From positions 2,844,501 to 2,908,500 of the forward strand of contig NZ_CP041330.1 of the NCBI RefSeq assembly GCF_013394165.1: 64,000 nucleotides of DNA, given 5' to 3'. The translations under genes were made by a program, and so were the position numbers. How positions within the stretch are numbered: position 1 is the stretch's first letter; each line of letters opens with the position of its first letter. The stretch is from Pseudoalteromonas sp. Scap06 (GTDB taxonomy: Bacteria > Pseudomonadota > Gammaproteobacteria > Enterobacterales > Alteromonadaceae). Below the pieces are notes generated by a model. It saw only the letters and a program-made list of their open reading frames with translations, had not been told where the DNA came from and searched no databases. Positions 1 through 9,380 of the stretch are shown here, piece by piece.

Positions 1-17
1 TGATAATTAACTGTCAT
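1..17 (-). CDS. tnsC: TnsC-like transposition ATPase, first codons only (partial)
   Basis: On the minus strand an ATG at 17 starts a reading frame (M-T-V-N-Y) that leaves the window after five codons. It overlaps the last 11 bases of tnsB. An AGAGGT ribosome-binding site at 25-30 lies seven bases upstream. In Tn7-like elements tnsC, the AAA+ regulator linking target selection to the TnsAB transposase, follows tnsB in just this way. The identity is inferred from position and the ribosome-binding site only, since almost no protein sequence is visible. Confidence 0.45.
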
Positions 18-2241
18 TTTTTTTACCTCTATTATTAGTTTTCTCTCTATTCTCCCGTATTCTTCTAGCGCGAGCAGACTCAATAGGTGCGCTATTGTTA
101 TCCGTTAATCTTGATTGACTAGTCTCAACTTCTTGTACTTCAACTAATCGATATTGATCAGCTAAGTACATAGAATGCCTAGCCTGATCTTGTTCTATTT
201 CGCGTTCGATATGAACGTTACGATGTTCTTTGATGGGTTGAGTATTTGCGTCATTGACCGTGATTTTTTCCTGCTCCAACCTTGCATTAGCTTGAAGGTC
301 TTCGATCAAGGCTCTGGTTTTACCTTGCTTAGCTTTATGGTTTTTTATTATTTGCTTGTTTTCTTCATGAATGATGTCTTGTTCAGCTTCAATTTCTTCA
401 ACAGAAACATGTTTAAACAGACTTCCATTTTGAATTGCAGGTTGAAAACCATCAGGTGTTTCAATAAATATTACGTCCATTGAGTGACGCATATAGCGAC
501 ACGGTAGTTTTGGTGAAGTCCCTCCTTTTTTCTGATATTCATTAGCTTTGGTCCATTCGCACGTATATTTTTGTTTGAACCCTTTGAGCGAAATATGAGT
601 TGGCAAACATGTCACCTCTCCTACTTCGAGCAAGCTACCATATAGCTCGAAATCATTAACATGCTTTAAATAACCAGCTCTATTTCGCTTGTCCCAATCC
701 CAAACCTGACCGGGAATTTGTTTTACACCATCCATGTACATTTCTTTAGAGAGTTCTATTCCTTTATTTAACGAGTAATTGTTATAAATGATGATGTAAG
801 TGATCAAAATTTGATAAAGCTCATTTATGTTTAATAAAGCTTTTTGTCTCAATAACCTTTTTATGTGCGATGGAACGTTGTTTGGGCTATATCCGTCAAC
901 CTGCCCCTTAACAGCATCATGTAACAGCCGAAAGGCTCTCTCAACCAACCCCTTATCGTGAGAATGACCTTCTTGATTAAATTGAACAGAAATATGCGCA
1001 TCTCTCGAATAGCACCTAGACAATTCTGCTGCCATTTCTGCATTATCACAGCCAATATTCCTGCACTTGCCTTCTTGTTTCCAATCGTTAGGCCCTATTT
1101 CAATACCTACCTCTTTGCAGAATTGCTGTTTATTCCTAAATGTATTGAACATAATTGCTCTTGCCGTATCGGCAGAAGGATTTTTTAGTGTGATATACAA
1201 ACCTACGAAAGTACGAGAACTCATATCACGAACGACATATACAGTTGCTTTACCTACTCTCCTTTTTCGCGTTGGGTCAAACTGACAAACCAGTTCGACG
1301 TCATACGGGGTTTCGTCAACCTGATAGTAGTAACCAATACCTTTGTCATAGTAATAATGTAGTGTCCCTTCAAGCGCTGTGTGGTTTTTAGCTACTTCCG
1401 CTGAACGTCCCTTAGCTTTATCTATTTTTTTCTTATTTTTGTTACGGTACTTTCTGGCAATGTTTCTAAATTGCCACTCAGTAATTAATCGATCTTCACC
1501 CCATCGCTCATATGATCGCCTTTTTGTTTCAGGGTTATAGCTTTGGTAGCTATAAGATTCATCCAGACATTTTTGATAGACCGTATCCAAATACATTGAT
1601 GGATCACTTTTTTTATAATGCTTGTTCAGTGCAGCAATAACATTACGCTCATCTTTTTCTGTGGCAACGCGCCCGAAACCTGAGTTAGGTCCCGGCTTTG
1701 AAGTGTAATTTCTATTAATAGTTTGGCCTGTCCCGGGAGAACGTAAAAATATGTTGGGGTTACACCCTGAACGAAAGTACTTCCAGAGATCTCGATACAC
1801 TTGTGCTCTGGAGCATGTTTTATCACCAGCTTTCATGGCCTGCTTAATCAATCCTTTGCCATAAGGATCAATAACAAATTCTTCTAAATTGTCTAAAATA
1901 GGTCGAAGTCTTTCGACTTTTTCATCCCTCTTTTTCTTCTGATGTTCAAGCACAAAAGAGTCGGGAATAGTCATGTATTTTGGCAACCCAAGTGTTCCTA
2001 ATACTATTGCCCCACTCAGAATGCTTTCTTTAATTTCCGCATAGCTTAAATTGGCAGGCTTAATGTCCTTTTCTAAATTCATCGCAAATAAGCGATCAGT
2101 ACTAGAGTCTGCAAAAATAATTGTATGCGGCTCTGTAATAGATGAGCCTATATGTTCTAAATCAGCGGGGAATAAAACTGCACCAATTTCAATGCCGTCA
2201 ACATCTGTATCAGAACATACTGCAAGCTGGGTACTAGACAT
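7..2241 (-). CDS. tnsB: Tn7-like transposase subunit TnsB (DDE recombinase)
   Basis: The 744-residue product matches the TnsB/MuA class of retroviral-integrase-fold transposases, which bind the transposon ends and join the 3' ends to target DNA. The catalytic triad is readable: D309 in YYYQVDE, D399 in NIGCDNAEM and E434 in HDKGLVERAF. An N-terminal helix-turn-helix DNA-binding region precedes the catalytic core, and a charged, low-complexity C-terminal tail (about residues 640-744) is where TnsB is known to contact TnsC. The start ATG at 2241 overlaps the end of tnsA by 8 bases, implying translational coupling. The length is close to Tn7 TnsB (about 700 residues). No frameshift is seen, so the gene looks functional. 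Confidence 0.93.
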   Translation of the reverse strand: MSSTQLAVCSDTDVDGIEIGAVLFPADLEHIGSSITEPHTIIFADSSTDRLFAMNLEKDIKPANLSYAEIKESILSGAIVLGTLGLPKYMTIPDSFVLEHQKKKRDEKVERLRPILDNLEEFVIDPYGKGLIKQAMKAGDKTCSRAQVYRDLWKYFRSGCNPNIFLRSPGTGQTINRNYTSKPGPNSGFGRVATEKDERNVIAALNKHYKKSDPSMYLDTVYQKCLDESYSYQSYNPETKRRSYERWGEDRLITEWQFRNIARKYRNKNKKKIDKAKGRSAEVAKNHTALEGTLHYYYDKGIGYYYQVDETPYDVELVCQFDPTRKRRVGKATVYVVRDMSSRTFVGLYITLKNPSADTARAIMFNTFRNKQQFCKEVGIEIGPNDWKQEGKCRNIGCDNAEMAAELSRCYSRDAHISVQFNQEGHSHDKGLVERAFRLLHDAVKGQVDGYSPNNVPSHIKRLLRQKALLNINELYQILITYIIIYNNYSLNKGIELSKEMYMDGVKQIPGQVWDWDKRNRAGYLKHVNDFELYGSLLEVGEVTCLPTHISLKGFKQKYTCEWTKANEYQKKGGTSPKLPCRYMRHSMDVIFIETPDGFQPAIQNGSLFKHVSVEEIEAEQDIIHEENKQIIKNHKAKQGKTRALIEDLQANARLEQEKITVNDANTQPIKEHRNVHIEREIEQDQARHSMYLADQYRLVEVQEVETSQSRLTDNNSAPIESARARRIRENREKTNNRGKKNDS

Positions 2242-3055
2242 TTAAACTAGCTCCAAGCTCAGAGAGAGAAAGTCTGTAGTTAAGCTGCTTACGCAAATCT
2301 ACTTTTAGATAACGATGCCAAAAAGCGTGTTGCAAAAGCGATGTAGCTTCTTCAAAACTAACCCCAAACAGTGACACTGTTTTATCTAATAGGTGGGTAA
2401 TTGGCTTCATATTGAATTTAAGCCATTGATTAACAACAAATATTATCCACTGATTAAACAAGGCAGTTAGTTCATCACTCAACTTCAAGTCGGCAACTAT
2501 TTTTTCAAGATTCTCAGTATAGGTATTTTTGATTTGAGCACTTCTAACAAGATGCCAAGGAGTATTTTGAGTTGCCCAAAATGCTTTTTCTATTTTTTGG
2601 TTGTTTTGAAACTTTTCTTTTAGTTCACCGTCTTCAAAAGCTTTTTCATCTTTTACCGAATAGACCACAGGCTTGCGATAAATGGTATCGCAAACAAAAT
2701 CACTAGTTACTACCGTCGCAACATTGTCGCTGTAGGGGTACGTCGGATGTCTTAAACCTAGCTCTTTCGCGATAAATTGAGTTTTTTCTACCTCAAGTAA
2801 AGGGTATTGCTCTTTGATTGAGGTAATACGAGAATCAAACAATAGAATAAGGTAATAAAAGCTTTCATTAAGCGATAGAAAATTTCTATCCTTATGCGGA
2901 TTCTCAAAATCTGGTGAACGATTTTTGGAGCCTTCAGATTTTACATCTTGTGTTGTAAGGAAAGAGTAATATCCATTTCCCTGTGCATTTTTTTTCTTCC
3001 ATTGGTCTACCCATCCATCTCTAATTTTTTCGGTTATTTCATTTCGCTTTTTCAT
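2234..3055 (-). CDS. tnsA: Tn7-like transposase subunit TnsA (endonuclease)
   Basis: The 273-residue protein matches TnsA, the restriction-endonuclease-fold subunit that cuts the 5' ends so that Tn7-like elements move by cut-and-paste. The catalytic residues can be placed by eye: E64 (SLNESFYYL), D119 (VVTSDFVCD) and K135 (YSVKDEKAF), with spacing close to that of Tn7 TnsA (E63, D114, K132). The C-terminal half (about 170-273) corresponds to the TnsC-interacting winged-helix domain. It is the first gene of a tnsA-tnsB-tnsC operon running left. In Tn7 itself tnsA lies just inside the right end, but here the candidate end is almost 14 kb away. Confidence 0.93.
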   Translation of the reverse strand: MKKRNEITEKIRDGWVDQWKKKNAQGNGYYSFLTTQDVKSEGSKNRSPDFENPHKDRNFLSLNESFYYLILLFDSRITSIKEQYPLLEVEKTQFIAKELGLRHPTYPYSDNVATVVTSDFVCDTIYRKPVVYSVKDEKAFEDGELKEKFQNNQKIEKAFWATQNTPWHLVRSAQIKNTYTENLEKIVADLKLSDELTALFNQWIIFVVNQWLKFNMKPITHLLDKTVSLFGVSFEEATSLLQHAFWHRYLKVDLRKQLNYRLSLSELGASLNV

Positions 3056-3266
3056 TGCTTAGTCATCTCTAAAATTCGTTTATTTTTTAGAAATAGCAGT
3101 TAAACATGTGGTTTGCAATTAGGATTCTTAAATATAAACTATTGGTTTTTATATATATTTTTATGTTTATTAATTAATCAGTAGAGATTTCATCAACTGT
3201 AAAAAACATATAGTTTTAAATTTTTCAATGACATAAATAAGCATAATTAATATAACTAAAAATATC

Positions 3267-3284
3267 TATACTAGGTTTAGTATA
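3267..3284. promoter_or_regulatory. Small inverted repeat, possible operator
   Basis: Arms TATACTA and TAGTATA are perfect inverse complements separated by four bases. The repeat lies in the divergent spacer between tnsA and the restriction operon, where a regulator could act on either promoter. No binding protein is known. Confidence 0.3.
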
Positions 3285-3367
3285 CAATAATTAGTTATAT
3301 GCAAACCCAGTTATGTAACAAACAAATCTAAGCCAAAAGACGCACTGTCAGGCAAATACCCTTGCTT

Positions 3368-3397
3368 ATTTATCTAATTTATATAAATTAGATAAAT
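3368..3397. promoter_or_regulatory. Perfect 30-bp palindrome upstream of the restriction operon
   Basis: The half-site ATTTATCTAATTTAT is followed directly by its exact reverse complement, giving 30 bases of perfect dyad symmetry with no spacer. It ends 24 bases before the start codon of the small gene at 3422, overlapping the likely promoter or 5' leader. There is no G/C-rich stem or T-run, so it is a poor terminator. A dimeric regulator's operator is more likely, and the protein encoded next to it is an obvious candidate. The regulatory role is inference. Confidence 0.5.
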
Positions 3398-3421
3398 CAC
3401 CATTAAAAGAAGAATAGTCTT

Positions 3422-3661
3422 ATGAACGAGCAAGCGATCTTCGACCATATCAAACAAGCATTAGATGATGCGCCACGCAACCAGTACACCACTGAGTTGC
3501 ATCTGCAAATGATCAAATACGCAGATAGCTTAAAAAGCATGACGGCAAAAGAGTTTTGCGAAGGCGTTAGCCTTAAGCCCAGCTTTGGCACTGAATTTTC
3601 TAAAATGCGTAATCTCACACACCGTTTAAAAGCCGCAGGCTTAAACACCGACTTGCTCTAA
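3422..3661 (+). CDS. Small protein heading the type I restriction operon, possible HTH regulator
   Basis: I do not recognise this 79-residue protein as a named family. It is charged and predicted mainly helical. Residues about 39-72 (MTAKEFCEGVSLKPSFGTEF, then SKMRNLTHRLKAAGL) have the spacing of a helix-turn-helix with a following helix. It starts at ATG 3422, 24 bases after a perfect 30-bp palindrome, and ends 32 bases before hsdM on the same strand, so it is probably the first gene of the operon. Its size and place suggest a controller protein that delays or tunes restriction, as C proteins do in other systems. That function is inferred from context, not from homology. Confidence 0.6.
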   Translation: MNEQAIFDHIKQALDDAPRNQYTTELHLQMIKYADSLKSMTAKEFCEGVSLKPSFGTEFSKMRNLTHRLKAAGLNTDLL

Positions 3662-3693
3662 CTTCACAAGCACAAGGATTTAAAGGAACAAAC

Positions 3694-6162
3694 ATGGCAA
3701 TTAAAAAGACAGAACTTTATTCATCATTATGGGCAAGTTGTGACGAACTACGTGGTGGTATGGATGCCAGCCAATATAAAGACTACGTACTGACTATGCT
3801 TTTCATGAAGTACGTCAGTGATAAGTACAAAGGCGACCCATACGGCATGATTGTCGTGCCAGAAGGTGCTAGCTATGACGACATGATAGCCGCCAAAGGC
3901 GATAAGGAAATTGGCGATAAAATTAATAAGATCATCGCTGCGCTTGCAGAAGAAAACGACCTTAAAAGCGTGATAGACGTCGCCGACTTCAATAACGAAG
4001 ATATGCTGGGTAAAGGTCAAGACATGGTAGACCGCCTCACTAAATTAGTCGGTATATTTCAAGACTTAGACTTATCTTCTAACCATGCTGGCGGTGACGA
4101 TTTATTAGGTGATGCTTATGAATATTTGATGCGTCATTTCGCTACTGAATCTGGTAAATCAAAAGGCCAGTTCTACACGCCATCTGAGGTTTCTCAAATA
4201 CTCGCTAAAGTGGTGGGCATTAAAGAAGATACGCCACAAGATGCAACTGCGTACGACCCTACCTGTGGTTCAGGTTCATTGTTATTAAAAGCCAGCGACC
4301 AAGCAGAGCGAGGTTTAACCCTTTACGGGCAAGAAAACGACAAGGCCACTAGCGCACTTGCCCGTATGAACATGATCTTGCATAACAACACCACTGCCAA
4401 AATATGGAAAGGCAACACACTTGCCAACCCACAGTGGAAAGATGCCCCTAACCAATTAAAAACTTTTGATTTTTCGGTTGCCAACCCTCCATTTTCAAAT
4501 AAAAACTGGACCAGTGGCTTAACCCCAGAAAACGATTTATATAACCGTTTTACATGGGGCATTCCGCCTGAGAAAAATGGTGACTACACCTTCTTACTGC
4601 ACATTATCAAAAGCTTAAAAAGCACAGGTAAAGGCGCGGTGATCTTACCGCACGGTGTATTATTCCGTGGTAATGCAGAAGCTACTATTCGTGAAAATCT
4701 CATCAAACAAGGTTATATCAAAGGCATTATTGGCCTACCCGCAAACTTGTTTTACGGAACTGGTATTCCTGCCTGTATTATCGTGATTGATAAAGAGCAC
4801 GCGCAAAAAGCGGTGACGAGCTTCAACGAGGTTGATGCTGAGTTACCAACCGTATCAGGTCGCCCCATCTTTATGATTGATGCCAGCAAAGGCTTCATCA
4901 AAGATGGCAATAAAAACCGCCTGCGCAGCCAAGACATTCATAAAATTGTTGATGTGTTTAACAAAGGCATAGAGTTAGAGCGTTTTAGCCGTTTAGTGCC
5001 CATTGATGAAATTGCCGCTAACGACTACAACCTTAACATCCCGCGTTATATCGACTCATCTGAGCCAGAAGATTTACACGATTTAAGCGCTCACCTGCAA
5101 GGTGGCATTCCAAACCGTGACATTGATGCCCTTGAGCATTACTGGCAGGTATTCCCAAGCATTCGCGCTACCTTGTTCACTCATTTGCGTGACGGATACA
5201 GCCATGCACTGGTTGAAGCAAGCCAAGTAAAAAGCACTATTTTAGCACACCAAGAATTTAAAGACTTTGCTGCCCGTAGCCTATTGCCATTCAAACAGTG
5301 GATACCTGAAGCTAAGCTTAAAGAAATCAAAGTAGGCGATAACCCGAAAAACTTTATCTTTAACATTTCAGAGAACTTGTTAAATAGCTATGCCAATAGC
5401 GACCTATTAAGCAAATACGATATTTACCAAATCCTAATGGATTACTGGGCTGATACCATGCAAGACGATGTGTATGTACTGGTACAGGACGATTGGCAAG
5501 CAGGTAAAACCCTTCGTGAGTTAGTGGCTGCCAAGGGCGAAAAACTCAAAGAAACGCCAGATTTAATCATCAACAAGAAAAAGTACAAAGCCGAGCTTAT
5601 TCCACCTAGCTTAATTGTTGCCCGTTATTTTGCAGATGAAAAAGCGCAAGTTGATGCCCTGCAAGCTAAACAAGACGAAGCTACTCAAACACTTGAAAGC
5701 TACCTAGAAGAACATGGTGGTGAAGATGGCTTATTGGTTGAGGCCCTCAACGATAAAGACAAAATCACCAAAGCCAGCGTTGCCGCTAGAACAAAGCTTG
5801 CTACTGATGCTGATGAAGTGAAAGCACTGAAACAAGCAACTAAATTGTTTAATGCCGAAGCGGCTGCGAAAAAAGCAGTGAAAGAAGCCCAAGAAGCGCT
5901 CGATTTAGCCGTATTCAATCAATATCCAAAACTCACGATTGATGAAATCAAAACCCTGATTGTCGATGACAAATGGCTAGCCACACTGCAAGCCAATATC
6001 ATTGCTGAAATTGAGCGCGTTACCCAACAAATGGCAAACCGGGTTAAGCAACTGGAAGAGCGCTACAGCGCACCACTACCAACCCTTTCTAAATCGGTTG
6101 ATGACCTTAACGATAAAGTCGCAGGCCATTTAAAAGCGATGGGCTTGGAGTGGTCGCTATGA
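3694..6162 (+). CDS. hsdM: Type I restriction-modification system methyltransferase subunit HsdM
   Basis: HsdM is the N6-adenine methyltransferase of type I systems and pairs with HsdS to modify the target site. The N-terminal helical domain begins with a typical SLWASCDELRGGMDASQYKD stretch. The SAM-binding motif I is DPTCGSGSLLLKA at about residue 188, and the catalytic N-P-P-F motif is at about 263. At 822 residues it is much longer than the classical enzyme (about 500-530). The extra C-terminal part, roughly residues 450-822, contains an alanine/glutamate-rich coiled-coil-like stretch (about 650-740). The start ATG at 3694 follows an AAGGA-type ribosome-binding site. The stop overlaps the hsdS start as ATGA. 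Confidence 0.95.
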   Translation: MAIKKTELYSSLWASCDELRGGMDASQYKDYVLTMLFMKYVSDKYKGDPYGMIVVPEGASYDDMIAAKGDKEIGDKINKIIAALAEENDLKSVIDVADFNNEDMLGKGQDMVDRLTKLVGIFQDLDLSSNHAGGDDLLGDAYEYLMRHFATESGKSKGQFYTPSEVSQILAKVVGIKEDTPQDATAYDPTCGSGSLLLKASDQAERGLTLYGQENDKATSALARMNMILHNNTTAKIWKGNTLANPQWKDAPNQLKTFDFSVANPPFSNKNWTSGLTPENDLYNRFTWGIPPEKNGDYTFLLHIIKSLKSTGKGAVILPHGVLFRGNAEATIRENLIKQGYIKGIIGLPANLFYGTGIPACIIVIDKEHAQKAVTSFNEVDAELPTVSGRPIFMIDASKGFIKDGNKNRLRSQDIHKIVDVFNKGIELERFSRLVPIDEIAANDYNLNIPRYIDSSEPEDLHDLSAHLQGGIPNRDIDALEHYWQVFPSIRATLFTHLRDGYSHALVEASQVKSTILAHQEFKDFAARSLLPFKQWIPEAKLKEIKVGDNPKNFIFNISENLLNSYANSDLLSKYDIYQILMDYWADTMQDDVYVLVQDDWQAGKTLRELVAAKGEKLKETPDLIINKKKYKAELIPPSLIVARYFADEKAQVDALQAKQDEATQTLESYLEEHGGEDGLLVEALNDKDKITKASVAARTKLATDADEVKALKQATKLFNAEAAAKKAVKEAQEALDLAVFNQYPKLTIDEIKTLIVDDKWLATLQANIIAEIERVTQQMANRVKQLEERYSAPLPTLSKSVDDLNDKVAGHLKAMGLEWSL

Positions 6163-7508
6163 GCGTAATAGATCAGAATATTCCCAAAGGATTTAAACAG
6201 ACTGAGGTGGGTATTCTTCCTCAAGAATGGCAGATTTTAACTATTGATGAAGCAATATCATCTAAAATGATTCTTGATCAAATGGATGGCAATCATGGAG
6301 AACTTTACCCCAAAAGCCATGAATTTAAAGATGACGGTATTCCATACGTTGGTGCGACAGACTTTTACTCAGGTAAAATTGATTATAAACACTGCAAAAG
6401 ACTTCCTATAAAAAGGGCTAAGTTATTTAAGAAAGGAGTGGCAAAGGATGGTGACGTTTTATTCGCTCACAATGCCACTGTAGGACCATCATCTTTAGTA
6501 GAAACGTATGAAGACTTCATAATTATTAGTACTACAGCCACTTATTATCGCTGTAACGGTGAAGAAATTAAAAATACGTATTTATTAAACTTTTTTAGGT
6601 CTAAGCTGTTTGAAAGTCAATATTCTTCCGTGATGTCGCAGTCTACGCGCAATCAAGTACCCATTCTGGCACAACGAAAGTTTTATTTGGCACTTCCTCA
6701 CATAAAAGAACAAACCGCTATTGCCAATGCGTTGTCCGATGTCGATGCGCTATTAACGGAATTGGAAAAACTGATCGCGAAAAAACAAGCGATTAAAACC
6801 GCCACCATGCAGCAATTGCTGACAGGCAAAACCCGTTTACCTCAGTTCGCCACTTTCACCGAAGGCGAAAAACAGGGTCAACCAAAAGGCACAAAACCCA
6901 GCGAACTAGGCGAAATCCCTGAGGATTGGGAAGACTTAGCTCTGGGTGATGTTGTATGTTTTGTTGGTGGTGCGCAGCCAGAAAAAAATACATTTTCATA
7001 TAAAGAACAAGAAGGCTATGTAAGATTAATACAGATTAGGGATTACAAGTCCGATAAACATAAAGTATACATCCCATCATCTTTAGCAAAGAAAACATGT
7101 AGTGCTGATGACATCATGATTGGTCGATATGGGCCTCCAATTTTTCAAATACTACGAGGAATTGAAGGGGCCTATAATGTTGCCTTAATCAAAGCGATTC
7201 CAAATGAAAAAATTCATAAAGAGTTTTTATATCATTTCTTAAAAAGTGATTCTTTATTTGAGTTGATGGACAACCTTTCACAAAGATCATCTGGGCAAAC
7301 TGGTGTTGAGCTTTCCGCTTTAAAAGCTTACCCAATAGGTTTACCAAATATAGAAGAACAAGCTGCAATCGCCACCATCCTCTCGGATATGAATAACGAA
7401 ATCCAAACCCTTAAACAGCGCTTAGCGAAAACCCGCCAAATCAAACAAGGTATGATGCAAGAGCTACTTACAGGCCGCACTCGTTTACCATTTGATAAAG
7501 AACAATAA
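6159..7508 (+). CDS. hsdS: Type I restriction-modification system specificity subunit HsdS
   Basis: HsdS gives a type I complex its DNA sequence specificity. The protein has the usual internal duplication: two variable target-recognition domains, introduced by GFKQTEVGILPQEW and by PSELGEIPEDWEDLALGD, each followed by a conserved helical spacer (EQTAIANALSDVDALLTELE and EEQAAIATILSDMNNEIQTL) ending in near-identical LLTGKTRL and LLTGRTRL. I chose the ATG at 6159, which overlaps the hsdM stop as ATGA and has TTGGAG upstream, rather than an in-frame GTG at 6150. The recognised bipartite sequence cannot be predicted by eye. Confidence 0.94.
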   Translation: MSVIDQNIPKGFKQTEVGILPQEWQILTIDEAISSKMILDQMDGNHGELYPKSHEFKDDGIPYVGATDFYSGKIDYKHCKRLPIKRAKLFKKGVAKDGDVLFAHNATVGPSSLVETYEDFIIISTTATYYRCNGEEIKNTYLLNFFRSKLFESQYSSVMSQSTRNQVPILAQRKFYLALPHIKEQTAIANALSDVDALLTELEKLIAKKQAIKTATMQQLLTGKTRLPQFATFTEGEKQGQPKGTKPSELGEIPEDWEDLALGDVVCFVGGAQPEKNTFSYKEQEGYVRLIQIRDYKSDKHKVYIPSSLAKKTCSADDIMIGRYGPPIFQILRGIEGAYNVALIKAIPNEKIHKEFLYHFLKSDSLFELMDNLSQRSSGQTGVELSALKAYPIGLPNIEEQAAIATILSDMNNEIQTLKQRLAKTRQIKQGMMQELLTGRTRLPFDKEQ

Positions 7509-7517
7509 GGAACATGG

Positions 7518-9380
7518 ATGTCTGAATGTAACGAATTAGAATTAAAGCCCATTAACGATTTATTGGAACTGTCGTTTTTCATTCCCGCCTACCAACGTGG
7601 TTATCGTTGGTCTAAAAGGCAGGTTACTGAACTGCTCGATGACATTAAAGAGTTTCAGCAGCAAGCAGAAAATAGCAATAAGAACGCTTTTTATTGCTTA
7701 CAGCCTATTGTGGTAAAAAAACATAATAGCGATTGGGAATTAGTCGATGGTCAACAGCGACTGACCACCATATATATCATTCTAACGTATTTAAAAGACA
7801 TCCTAGCCTTACTTGGTAAATCTCGTTATCAATTGAGCTATGAAACACGAGAAGAAAGTGCTGAGTTTCTTCAGGATATTAATGAAGATCGTGGCGAAGA
7901 AAACATCGACTTCTTCCATATTGTACAAGCTAAAAAAGCAGTAGAAGAATGGTTTGATGCACAAGATGGCACATATAAAGTTAACTTCATTCAGACATTA
8001 CTAGGCCCCCACGACTCAAAGAAAAGTGTTCAAGTCATATGGTATCAAATTGACGAAACTGAAAATGTAACCGAGGTGTTTACTCGGCTGAACATGGGTA
8101 AAATCCCACTAGTAAATGCCGAGCTTGTAAAAGCGCTATTTTTAAAGTCGAGTAACTTTGCCCTAGATGTCAATGATTCCGATATAAAAAAACCAATTCA
8201 AGATCTTCAGCAATTAAGAATTTCTCAAGAGTGGGATGCCATTGAAAAACGCTTACAAGATGACGCATTTTGGTATTTCATTAGCAACAAATCTATTACC
8301 ACCAATCGTATCGAGTTTGTGCTGGATTTGGCATCTAGAAACCTTAATGATGAAGGCATTCTAGACACTGACAAGTTGAAAATATTTCTGACGTTCAACC
8401 GACTGCTTTCGAATAGCGGTGATAAAGATAAACCTGTCGATGTTGCTCGTGAATGGCTAAAGGTAAAGCAATGCTTTATGACGCTAGAAGAGTGGTATAA
8501 CGACCGTGCTTTATTTCACTTGATTGGCTATTTAGTCTCGCAGAAAGTTTCTATCTCCCATATTTTCGAATTACATCAAGAGGCCCTCACAAAGTATGAT
8601 TTTCGACAGTCATTGTTAAAGTTAGTCTTCAGTAAGACCTTTAACGGTAGAGAAATAGATACGTTATCTCAAGAATGGCTAGATGAGAGACTAAACTCAC
8701 TCACTTATGAATCTGGAGCGCATAAACTCAGACCAATACTATTGCTATTCAACGTAGCTAGCTTACTTGCCAACCCTGCGACCAATGCGCGTTTTCAATT
8801 TGATAAATATAAATTAGACAGTTGGGATATTGAACATATCCGCTCAGTGGCATCCGATATGCCAAATAGTAAAGACAAGCAAAAGGCATGGCTTGAAAAC
8901 GTTGTTGCATATATTTCCAGCGATGAATCCATAGAAGTTGAGGAGTCTGACACTGATGCAAATAATGAAGAGCTATCTATCAAGCTTGAAGCAAAAGAGT
9001 TACTGCTAGCAACCAACTTCAATAATGATCATTTTGAAGCTGTGTACGACAAGGTACGAGCGCATTACGACCCTGATGGTAATGAAGATGTAGATAACTC
9101 AATTGGCAATCTAACCTTGCTAGATAGCAGAACTAACCGTAGCTATCAAAATGCGGTATTTCCGATTAAACGAGCGAGGATTATCGCACTAGATAAAAAG
9201 GCAACCTTTGTTCCGCTATGCACTAAGAATGCGTTTCTTAAGTATTACAGCAAACAGGTAGATAAGATGCTGTATTGGGAAGCGAAAGATAGCGAGGATC
9301 ATCAAAGGGCTATGGTAGAAATGTTACTCGGTTTCTTTCAAGGAGTAGGTGTTCATCAAAAGGAGTTAGGACATGAATAA
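7518..9380 (+). CDS. DUF262-DUF1524 protein, GmrSD-like nuclease
   Basis: The 620-residue product has the domain order of single-chain GmrSD type IV restriction enzymes. The N-terminal DUF262 (ParB/sulfiredoxin-like) domain carries IPAYQRGYRW near residue 22 and DGQQRLTT at 78-85. The C-terminal DUF1524 domain of the His-Me finger nuclease type carries WDIEHIRS near residue 436 and IGNLTLLDSRTNRSYQ near 529, followed by a conserved KR. GmrSD enzymes cut glucosylated hydroxymethylcytosine DNA of T4-like phages. Whether this one does is unknown. It sits between hsdS and hsdR, starts 9 bases after hsdS with an AAGGA ribosome-binding site, and overlaps the next gene by 8 bases. Confidence 0.88.
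   Translation: MSECNELELKPINDLLELSFFIPAYQRGYRWSKRQVTELLDDIKEFQQQAENSNKNAFYCLQPIVVKKHNSDWELVDGQQRLTTIYIILTYLKDILALLGKSRYQLSYETREESAEFLQDINEDRGEENIDFFHIVQAKKAVEEWFDAQDGTYKVNFIQTLLGPHDSKKSVQVIWYQIDETENVTEVFTRLNMGKIPLVNAELVKALFLKSSNFALDVNDSDIKKPIQDLQQLRISQEWDAIEKRLQDDAFWYFISNKSITTNRIEFVLDLASRNLNDEGILDTDKLKIFLTFNRLLSNSGDKDKPVDVAREWLKVKQCFMTLEEWYNDRALFHLIGYLVSQKVSISHIFELHQEALTKYDFRQSLLKLVFSKTFNGREIDTLSQEWLDERLNSLTYESGAHKLRPILLLFNVASLLANPATNARFQFDKYKLDSWDIEHIRSVASDMPNSKDKQKAWLENVVAYISSDESIEVEESDTDANNEELSIKLEAKELLLATNFNNDHFEAVYDKVRAHYDPDGNEDVDNSIGNLTLLDSRTNRSYQNAVFPIKRARIIALDKKATFVPLCTKNAFLKYYSKQVDKMLYWEAKDSEDHQRAMVEMLLGFFQGVGVHQKELGHE

Larger units (their letters stand above)
3056..3421. other. AT-rich divergent intergenic region between tnsA and the restriction operon
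   Basis: These 366 bases hold no gene that I can support. They must contain the tnsABC promoter (leftward) and the promoter of the restriction operon (rightward). I looked here for the TGAGAC/ATTAGA repeats seen at 16911-16986, which would mark a transposon end, and found none. Two inverted repeats, at 3267-3284 and 3368-3397, look like operators and are listed separately. Confidence 0.6.

Noticed and set aside
175..483. Plus-strand ORF opposite tnsB
   Set aside because: It is an antisense shadow of the TnsB C-terminal region. Its hydrophobic composition is typical of reversed charged helices.
3056..3421. Possible right end of the Tn7-like element immediately outside tnsA
   Set aside because: This is where a Tn7 end would normally be, but none of the repeats found at 16911-16986 occurs here. 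The repeat cluster at yhiN is the better end.
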